Assembly (NCBI GenBank): GCA_017443295.1
Contig: JAFSNT010000270.1
Location: 1 to 39,416, forward strand
Direction of reading: 5' to 3'
Origin: Clostridia bacterium
GTDB taxonomy: Bacteria > Bacillota > Clostridia > Christensenellales > Aristaeellaceae
DNA length: 39,416 nucleotides
A model generated the notes under the pieces. It was not told where the DNA came from, did not search any database, and saw nothing but the letters and a program-made list of their open reading frames with translations. A program made the position numbers and the translations under genes. Shown piece by piece: positions 5,697 through 15,900 of the stretch; the first letter of the stretch is position 1; each line of letters starts with the position of its first letter.

Positions 5697-6761
5697 ATGT
5701 CTATTGTTGATGAAGCCCTTTTTTCCCTGGAAACGGAGCGTCTGCGTCTGCGGCCCTTTACGGAAGCGGATCGTTCCCTGGTTTTGCGCATCGCCTCCGA
5801 CCCGGACACGACGAAATACCTGTTTTTCTGGGGCCGCATCGGCTCCACGCCGGAATCGGACACTGAGCGCTATTTGGCCTATGCCCGGGGCAGATGGGGG
5901 GAAACGCCCATCCGCGCCTGGGAATACTGCGTCACCCTGAAGGAAACCGGGGAAGCCATCGGCCAGGGCAGCGTGGAATGGTGGCAGGACGTTCCCGGCG
6001 CGGCGGAAATCGGCTGGATTTTGCTGCCGGAACACCGGGGGAAAGGCTACGCCACGGAAATGGGCCGGGAGCTGCTTCGCGCCGCCTTTGAGGTGCTGGG
6101 CGCGAAAACCGTCATTTCCCACTGCGACGACCGGAACGCGGCTTCCTTTCACGTGATGGAACGCCTTGGCATGAAGCTGGACGGCATTGAAAAGGGCGCG
6201 CGCCCGGTAAAACACCCGGGGGAGACCAACGGCGACGAACGGCTCTACGTCCTGTCCCGAGAGGAATGGCAGCTGCAAAGGGCCTGGGCGGAGTATCATA
6301 CCTATACCTGCCATTTTGAGGACTTCGCCGATCTGCTGCCCCTCACCGACGGGCGGGTTTCCCTGCGCCTGGAAAAGCGTTCGCCCGCCGATCCCGTGAA
6401 GCGCTACGTACCCGCCTACCAGTTTCAGATCGTGGCAAACGGCCAGCCCGTGGGCCACGTCAGCCTGCGCATCGGCTACCCGGATTCCCTGCTCTACGGC
6501 GGGCAAATCGGGTACGGCGTGGACGCGCCCTTTCGGGGCCAGGGCTACGCCGGGGCCGCCTGCCGCCTGCTGTTCCCCGTCATGCGCGCCCACGGCATGC
6601 GCACCGCCCTCATCACCAACGAAACGGGAAACGCCCCCTCCCGCCGGGTCTGCGAAAAGCTCGGCGCGCGCTTCCTGTGCCGCGCCGACATTCCCGAGGA
6701 CAACGAAATGTATCAAAAGGGCTGCCGCCGGGTGAACGTTTTCGCCCTGGACCTCGAATGA
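5697..6761 (+). CDS. Tandem GNAT-family N-acetyltransferase
   Basis: A 354-residue protein with two GNAT folds in one chain. The first (residues ~10-195) is of the RimJ/RimL type, starting ETERLRLRPFTEAD, with the acetyl-CoA loop HRGKGYA at 113-119. The second (~215-350) is more diverged but keeps FRGQGYA at 279-285. Both pyrophosphate-binding loops look competent. The ATG at 5697 follows AGGAAGGG; the frame is open further upstream, but that part is the inverted-repeat element. The substrate is unknown: amino groups of small molecules, antibiotics or protein N-termini are possible. It is a single-gene unit with a terminator behind it. Confidence 0.88.
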   Translation: MSIVDEALFSLETERLRLRPFTEADRSLVLRIASDPDTTKYLFFWGRIGSTPESDTERYLAYARGRWGETPIRAWEYCVTLKETGEAIGQGSVEWWQDVPGAAEIGWILLPEHRGKGYATEMGRELLRAAFEVLGAKTVISHCDDRNAASFHVMERLGMKLDGIEKGARPVKHPGETNGDERLYVLSREEWQLQRAWAEYHTYTCHFEDFADLLPLTDGRVSLRLEKRSPADPVKRYVPAYQFQIVANGQPVGHVSLRIGYPDSLLYGGQIGYGVDAPFRGQGYAGAACRLLFPVMRAHGMRTALITNETGNAPSRRVCEKLGARFLCRADIPEDNEMYQKGCRRVNVFALDLE

Positions 6762-6787
6762 CGGACGCAATATTTTTATTTTTCCCG

Positions 6788-6813
6788 CCGGAGCGATTTT
6801 TCGCTTCGGTTTT
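6788..6813 (+). terminator. Terminator of the GNAT gene
   Basis: A 9-bp stem CCGGAGCGA/TCGCTTCGG (one G-T pair) with a TTTT loop, followed by TTTT and then a T-rich stretch. Confidence 0.75.
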
Positions 6814-6816
6814 CTG

Positions 6817-6845
6817 TTGCTTTTTCTACAAATAAATGGTAAAAT
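6817..6845 (+). promoter_or_regulatory. Promoter of the giant secreted protein gene
   Basis: TTGCTT (6817-6822), 17 bp, TAAAAT (6840-6845). The leader to the ATG at 6932 is about 80 bases. Confidence 0.6.
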
Positions 6846-6931
6846 TGAATCAAACCTGAAAACCGCAACAAAACCGGAAGCGCAAAGACGACGAACGATC
6901 ATTCTTTTTCCGAAAAAGGAGGACGCATCCC

Positions 6932-9900
6932 ATGAAAAAATGGCTGGTTGCCCTGGCGCTGTGCCTGACGCTGTGCCTGTGCGCGTGCGCGGCATTGGCG
7001 GACGACCATCTCGCGATCATCGTGAGCAACGCCGAAGTTCAAAACGGCGCGGTCAGCGGCGCGTACTACTACAAGCTGTACGCGGACACGAATCAGCACT
7101 CCTTCCTGATGGGCTGGAGTACGGATACTTCCGCCGAAGAGCCGGACAGGTGGTATTCCACTTCCCTGGACTGGTGGTATCCGGAGGGGGACGATTACTA
7201 TATCGTCACCACGCCGCCCTTCAGCGGGGAATACAGCGCGGACGCCCTGTTCTACCGGATCAGCGAAGACGATCCCTGGCAGAGGCTCGTGTTCAACTAC
7301 GACGTGTCCCTGCAGGAGACGGCGGAGACAACGGGCATGACGGAAAACGGCCCCTCCGTCTTTGATGAAACCTATACCCTGGAATGGGACGCTGTGGACG
7401 GCGCGGATGCATACTTCGTCCACATGATCCGGCCCGACCTAAACGGCCAGGAGTACAGGGACATGATTCCCGTGAACAGCTACACGTTTACGGCTCCGGA
7501 CTACAATGAGACGGGAAGAAACCTGTGGCCGATCGGCGCATATGAATGCTGGGTGGAAGCGCTGGCGAATGACGAGCTGATTTCGCCCGCCGCGCATACC
7601 CATTTCACCGTTTCCCCGGCCCTGGGCCTCGGCCCGTGGAACGAGGATTTCGTCGTGCCCGGCGAGGACGGCGTCAGCGCGTCCATTCTGATGAATCAGT
7701 GGATAGAGCTTTCCGTGACGGCGCCGGGGGCGAACATGGTGCACGTTTACGAACTGGCAAACGCCGAGGAAGCGCTTACTGAGGACAAGATTTTCGACAG
7801 CTTCTGGCCCGATGAAAACGGGGAAATCGGGATCAACTGGGTGGGCCTGGGGCAGCACCAGGCTTACAGCAGGGTGCTGGTGGCCGAAGCGGTCGCGCCC
7901 GACGGCACCACGTATCTGAGCGCCCCCTTCACCCTCCAGGTGGGTTACGAGGGGGAAATCCAGGAAGATATCGTATTCGACGTATCCCATACCGATAACG
8001 TATATGACGAAGAAACCGGACGCTTTATCGTGCCCCGGGACGGGATGCTGTACGTGGACGTGCAGAACATGGACGCCAACTTCTTCGGCCTGTACATTAA
8101 CGACTGGATAGCCCCGGCCGATTCCTGGCTTGCGGACAGCCATTGGGTGGACCTGTCAGACGGGGAAACCACCCGCTTGCCCCTGACCGTGCCGCGCTGC
8201 CAGGCGGGGGAAGACTATGAAGTGACCGTTTGCGCCATCCGGTTCGGTTATCCCCAAAAGGACGCGGCAATCACCATTCCCATCCATGTGACGGAAGCGG
8301 CTACAGACAGCGATATCATCGTCACCATGGAGCGGGAGTATATCGTCGGCGAACCGATCCGCGTGTTCGCCTATTACGCCAATCCGGACGGGATCAACGG
8401 CAATTTGCAGATCCGCATCCGGGAAAAGGGCACAGAGGATAACGTCGTCTACGAGGAAGTGGGCGATTTCTATGATTACTGGGACACTGGCGCGGTCATC
8501 TGGCAAAGCGGCACCTTCGTGGTGGACGCCCGCGTTTGGCAGTTCGATGAAAACGGCGCGTCCATCCGCGAGGATCACCAGGAAATCTGGGAATTCACCG
8601 TAAACGCGTTTGGGCGGACGGCGGCCCCCCAGATCAAGGCGTTTTCCACCTTCCCCGCCGGACAGGATCTGATCCTGACCCTGTACGCGGAGGCTGACGA
8701 AGATACGGTCATGCCCGACTGGTTTGAAGCCGCTCTGTTCCGCGTTGACTGGGGCGGATCCTGGATCGGAGGCGCAGGATCGGACGAGCTTCAAGACGGC
8801 ATGGGTACGCTCACCTATGATAAGAACCAGTTGGATGCCGGCGGGGTGTACTGGATCAGGCTGTTCAGCATGAAGCCCGGCTACGAGGTGGGCACCACGG
8901 AATTCCGCTTCGTGGTGGTGGACGAAACCGCCGCGCGGCAGGATCTGACCGTGACGGTGGACGGTTCGACCGACGAGGATCAGGAAATTCTTTCCAGCAC
9001 CAATCTGAAGGTGCGGGTAGGGTACGAAGGAAACCGGCCCACCGTTATCCGCATCCTGAACGGGGATCACTGGGAACACTATCGGAGCGGCGACGAGTTC
9101 AGCTGGGATTGGGGCTTTGGCGACGACGAGCTTTTGCTGTACGCCGAAGGCTCCGACGACGATATCGACTTTGACGCGCTGGACAATAACGACGGCTGGA
9201 GAGACTTTAACTGGGACACGGACGTGAACTGGAACAGAAAGAGCAATCTGATCCGCCTGCACGTGTCCAGTCCCTACGGCGTAATGGCTGTGCCCAGCTT
9301 CTCCATCGAGAATCCGGAAATGGCCGAGGGCGGCAGCGGCGTGATCCCCTGGGGGGACAACGTGTCCCTGCTGATCGCGGATGAAGCGCCCATGGCGCTG
9401 GATCCGAATGGTGGAGAGCCGCAGGCCGTTCAAAACGGCTGGTTCTACTGCAATCTGTATGTGCAGCAGTGGGACGACCAGGGGAACAACTGGTGGGATC
9501 GCGCCGACTGGGACTATCATTACGAAGTCCACAGCGGTCTGAACACCATTTATACCTATAATTTGGAAGGCGGCCACCGGTACCGGCTGGAAATCGGCGC
9601 GGACGGCGAAGGCTACAGCGGCAGAGCGGGCGAGCTTGAATTTGAGTTGGGCGAAAAGCCGGAAGATCTGCAGGAAGCCATCAAGGTTTTCACCGTCAAC
9701 GGCGAATCGGAGCAGCTGGCGGTGCAGACCCGTGAAGAAATGCAGCTGGTGGCCTATTATTCCTACGGCGAATGGTACAGCGTGGAAATCTGCCAGGAAG
9801 ATAACGAGGACTGGTACGAGGACAGGAACCGGAACGCGAACGGCATGTTCCTGGATTCCTGGTGCGCCAACCAGGAAGGCACCTATATCCTGCAAGCCTA

Positions 9901-12900
9901 CGCCTACGGCTATCTGCGGGATGACGACGGAAAAATCACCCAGGATGAAAACGGCGAAAGCGAATGGAGAGAGCTGATCGGCACGGTGACCGTGACCGCG
10001 TCGGCGGACAACGGCGATTTGGATCCGGTCGAGGCTTCCATTTCGACGGACGTGGCTTTCCTTGGCGATGAAATCACCCTGACCTTCAGCGGCCCCGACG
10101 ACGCCGAATTCTTCAACTATTGGGTGCATCCGGTGTGGGACGGCTGGTGGGTTGCCGGCGGCGGCGTGTACGGATTCGGAACGAGTTCGATCGACACGGA
10201 CAGGCTGGAAAGCGGCGTGTACTGCGCGGAGATCGACGCCCAGGCGGTGGGCTACAACCAGAGCCACAAGAATCTGTATTTCGCCCTGCTGGACGAAAAC
10301 GACCAATATTTCTCCAACGACAGCTACATCTTTACCATCTCCACCACCGAAGTGCCCACCGAAACGGAGGCACACATCGTGGCCTACCTGCGGGGCGCGG
10401 ACGCCGTCAGGGCGTATTGCAGCAAGGACGGCCAGGAGATACAGGAATTCCGTTACGAAGACGACCCCGGCCTGAGCGACTGGTTCAGCCGCGGGGAAGC
10501 GGGTTCCTACGCGATTTATATCAGCGGAGAATACGACGGCGTATGGTCTGAACCGGAGCAGGTGTGCGTGCTGGAAATCACGGCGGACAATCAGTTTGAA
10601 TCCGCGCCCGTGCTGACGGTCAACGGCTCCGCCCAGGGAGATATGGTGCCGGTGGATGAAGACAATCCCGGCAGGCTGACCGTTTCCATCCAGCGGGACG
10701 AGGCCGCGCAGGGCTACCACCTGATGGTTCGGAAATTGGGCGAGGACTGGACGTTCTTTGACAGGTTTGTCAATCTGAACGATCCGGATGAAAACACGCA
10801 CTTTGTGATCGGGGAGGATACCGTTTCCGTAACGATCGAAAACGAGAATATCCGGCAGGGCGGCATTTATGAAATCGAATGCTACGCCCACGCGCCGGGC
10901 TACGAAAGCGCCGGAAGCAGCCACGTCTTCCTGCTGCAGCCCACCACGCAGCAAAACCTGACCGTGAAGGTGAACGGCTCGGCCGAGGATGCGCAGGATA
11001 TCCTTTCCAGCACCGATCTGAACGTGCGGGTTTCTTACGGAGGAAACCGACCCACCGCCATCCGATTCCTCAACGGGGATCACTGGGAACACTGGTGGGG
11101 CGGAGACAGCTATGAGCGGGATTGGAGCTTTGGCGACGGCGAGATTTTGCTGTACGCCGAAGGCACCGACGACGATATCGACTTTGACGCGCTGAATGAA
11201 AATAACGGCTGGGATTCCTTTGACTGGGATACGGACGTGAACTGGAACAGGCGAAGCAATCTGATCCGCCTGAACATTTCCAGTCCCTACGGCGAAATGG
11301 CCGCGCCCAGCTTCACCATTGAGAACGACGGCGACGTGATCCCCTGGGGGGACAACATCATCGTTCAGGTGAACGATCCCGGCCCCATGGCGCGGGATCC
11401 CGAGGGCGGGGAAGACTGGGAGGTTGAGAACGGCTGGTTCTACTGCAACCTGTATGTGCAGCGGTGGAGCGATAACGGGGAGCACTCCTGGTGGAACCAC
11501 GTCAATTATGATTACAATTATCCCATCCACAGCGGGCTGAACGAAATCTTCACCTTCAATCTGGAAGGCGGCTGCCGGTACCGGCTGGAAATCGGCGCGG
11601 ACGGTGAAGGCTACAGCGGCAGGTCCGGCTGGGCGGAATTTGAACTGGGCGAAAAACCGGAGGATACCGGGGACGCCGTCAAGGTCTTTACCGTCAACGG
11701 CGAATCGCTGGAGCTGGCGGTTCAGACCTATGAGGAAATGCGGCTGATCGCGTATCATTCTCATGCCGAATGGTACAGCGTGGAGATTCGCAAACAAGAC
11801 AGCGACGACTGGTACGAAGACAGGAACAATATCAGGAACGGCATGCTCATGGAATCCTGGCGCGCCAATGAGGCGGGCACCTACACCCTGGAAGCGTATG
11901 CCACCGGCTATGCTCAGGATGGAAACGAATGGAGAGAGCTGATCGGCACGGTGACCGTGACCGCCTCGGCGGACAACGGCGATATGGACCCGGTCGAGGC
12001 TTCCATTTCGACGAATAAGGCCTACACGGGCGAGGACATCACCCTGACCTTCAGCGGCCCCGACATCGCCGAAAACTTCAACTACTGGGTACACCCGGTG
12101 TGGGACGGCCGCTGGGTTGCCGGGGACGGCCAGAATGGGATCGGAACGGCGACCTTCGGCACCGGCAACCTGGAAAGCGGCGTGTACCACGTGGAGATCG
12201 ACGCCCAGGCGGTGGGCTACAACGAGAGCCACAAGAACCTGTATTTCGCCCTGCTGGACGAAAACGACGAGGATTTTTCCACTGAAAACTACATCTTTAC
12301 CATCTCCACCACCGACATTTCCACCGAAGCGGACGTGCGGATCATCGCGTACCTGCCGGGCGCGGACGCCGTCAGCCTGTATTTCAGCAAGAACGGCGAG
12401 GAGCTGGAGGAATTCCGGCATCAGAACGACCCCGGCCTGGATACCTGGTTCAGCCGCGGAGATACGGGTTCCTACGCGATCTACGTCAGCGGGGAATACG
12501 ACGGCGAATGGTCTGAACCGGAGCAGGTTTGCGTGCTGGAAATCACGGCGAAATACGAATTTGATTCCGCGCCCGCGGTAACGGTCAACGGATCCGAAGA
12601 GGGTTCCATCGTGCCGCTGGACGACGGCGACCCCGGCAGGCTGAACATCTCCATCCTGCGGGACGAGAACGCCCACAGCTATCACCTCAAGGTCAGGGAA
12701 TACGGCGAGGGCTGGTACATCTTCGACGAATCCGTGTACCTGGACGATGAAGAGAACTATGGCCCCTTCGCGGTCGGCGAGGACACCGTTTCCATCACGA
12801 TCGAGGACGAGATCTTCCAGCAGGGCGGCATCTATGAAGTCGAATGCTACGCCCACGCGCCGGGCTACGCGTTCATCGGAACCCGCCGCGCGTTCGTGCT

Positions 12901-15900
12901 GCAGCCCACCGGTGAGGAGAATCTGATCCTGACGGTGAACGGTTCGGACGAGGCGGAGCAGGACGTACCCTCCAGCGCCAACCTGTTTGTGAAGGTTGCG
13001 TATGAAGGAGATAGGCCCACCGCCATCCGCGTCATGAACGGGAACCACTGGGAATACTGGTGGAACGGGGATCAGTATAACCGGAATTGGAGCTATGGCG
13101 ACGACCAGCTTCTGATGTACGCCGAAGGCACCGACGACGAGATCGACTTGCAAAACGGCGATTTCCGCTGGGATACGGACGTGAACTGGAACAGGCGAAG
13201 CAACGCGATCCGTTTGAACGTGACCAGTCCCTACGGCGAAATGGCCGCCCCCAACTTCACCATTGAGAACGACGGCGTGATCCCCTGGGGCGAGAGCATC
13301 GCCGTTCGGGTGAACGACGCCGCGCCCATGGCGCTGGATCCCGAGGGCGGGGAACCCCAGGCCCTTGAGAACGGCTGGTTCTTCGGAAATCTGTTTGTGC
13401 AGCGGTGGAACGATAACGGGGATCATTCCTGGTGGGATCACGTCAATTATGATTACGGTTATCCCATTTCCAGCGGCCTGAACCTGATTCCCACCTTCAA
13501 CCTGGAAGGCGGCTGCCGGTACAGGCTGGAAATCGGCGCGGACGGCGAAGGCTACGGCGGCAGCTCCAGCCGGATGGAATTTGAGCTGGGCGAAAAGCCG
13601 GAGCATACCGGGGAAGCCCTCAAGGCCTTCACGGTGAACGGAGCGGCGGAGAATCTGGCGGTTCAGACCCATGAGGATATGCAGCTGATCGCCTATCATT
13701 CCGACGCCGAATGGTACGATGTGGTGATCCGCATGGAAGGCGACGATGGCTGGCGGGACAGCAGGAGTACCAACAGGGACGGCATGCTGCTGGATTACTG
13801 GTGCGCCAACATGCCCGGTTCCTACACCATGGAAGCCTATGCCTTCGGCGGCTTCCGGGATGAGTACGGCAACCGCACGGTGGATGAAAACGGCAACGAT
13901 GAATGGAGAGAGCTGATCGGCACGGTGCATGTTACCGTGACGTCGGATCACGGCGAGTTGAATCCGGTCAGCGCCTCCGTGACGGATTGGGCCTATGCGG
14001 GCCAGGATATTACCCTTACCTTCAGCGGCCCCGAGGAAGCCGAAGACTTCAACTACAGCGTGCGTCAGCAGTGGAACGACCGTTGGATCACCGGAAACAA
14101 CGCGAAGAAAACCAATACGGTCACCATCAACACCGACGGGCTGGAAAGCGGCGTGTACAGTGTGGACGTCTACGCCCAGGCGGTCGGTTACGACCAGAGC
14201 TACAAGAAGCTGTATTTCGCCCTGCTGAACGAAAACGACGCGGTTTTCGTCAACGATTACGTTATCTTCTCCCTCTCCGACACGGAAGTGACCACCGATG
14301 AGAATACGTGGCTCGTCGCGTTCATGCCGGGCGCGGATGCCGTGGAGGTCAGTTACCGCATGGACGGGGGAGAGCTGACGGGCTTCCGTTACGATCGCGG
14401 CCCCGGCCTGAGCGATCCGTTCAGCCGCGGCGTATCGGGTACCTTTGTGTTCTATGTCAGCGGAGAATTCGACGGCGAATGGACAGAGCCTTTGGAAGTG
14501 GGCACGCTGGTGATCACGGCGGAATACGAATTCGCCGCTGATCCCGTGGTAACGCTCAACGGCACCACCGAGGGCGCCGCCGTGCCGGCGATCGAAAACG
14601 ACGAACATCGGCTGGATATTTCCATCGACCGGGACGAGGAAGCCCAGAGCTACTATATCCTGGTTTGGGAACCCGGCGACGGCTGGGCCTTCATTGAACA
14701 GTACGTCGACCTGAACGCGGAATACAACGACTCGGACTTTGAGATCGGGGAGGATTCCCTGTTCGCCACGTTCTGGGATGACCGGATCGAACCGGGCAAG
14801 GTGTACACGGTCGAGTGCTTCGTACACGCGCAGGGCTACGAAAGCCGAGAAACCAGCCGCACCTTCGTGCTGCAGCGGGAGGGGCAGCAAAACGTGACCC
14901 TGGAGGTCAGCCCCATCGACGACGAAGGCTTCTGGACGGGCCGTGAAGTGCATGTAACGGCCTCCGCGCCCGACGCCACCGCGCTCTATATCCGCATGAA
15001 CAACGAGGAGCGCTGGTACCGCGGCAATTCGATGGACGAACGCTGGTCCATCTGGGATACGGGCACCATGTTCTACGCCTACGCCACCACCGATCCCATC
15101 CCGGAGGACGACGACTTCCCCTGGCACGAGCTGAATGTGGACTGGAGCATGCAGTCCGAACCCATATGGATCGAAGCAAATACCTTGGGAGATACGGAAA
15201 TCCCGACGCTTACCTTTAACGATCACGTGACCAAGGGCGATTGGCTGGAAATCACCGTGGGGGACGACGCCGACGCCCGTCAGATCGACGTGCGGATCTC
15301 GGATGACAATGGAGAAACCTTCGAATTCCGCCGCCTCTGGTCGCCCGGCGTCTATAAGCTCTCCACCGCCTATCTGAATGCGGGCCAGCGGTACTGGGTA
15401 TGGCTGAGCTGCGTACAGGATAAGCACCTGTGGACGAACGGACAGGGCCTGGCGCTGTACGTGGACGAGCCGGAGGACGGCAACCCCTTCTTCCGAACGG
15501 ATAAAACGACGCTGTATCCGGGCGAATGCTTCATTCCCACGGTTTACGCGCCCGGCGCGGTGCATATCTGGATCGAGAACACCGACGACGAAGGCGGCCT
15601 CTGGGGCGATTGGGACGGCGAAACCGCCACCAATCACGCGGACTGGGAGTGGTGGTACGACGATCCCGGCGAGTTCAGCCTGACCGCCTGGGCGCTGTAT
15701 CCCGACCAGGAAGAGCGCACCCGGATCGGCGACGTCGTCTTCACCGTTCTGGAACCCACCGGCCTGGAAGCGCCGGAAATCAGCGTGGCCCGTGAAGCGG
15801 ATGTGACGCAGGATATCGACGTCTGCGTTACCCCCGTGGAATACGGCTACGATTACTGCCTGCAGCTGCACTGGTTCGGGCAGGATGAAGCGGATTGGAT

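Noticed and set aside
6932-7010. Lipoprotein signal in the giant protein
   Set aside because: Cysteines occur in the signal peptide, but no proper lipobox is formed; a type I cleavage site after ALA fits better.
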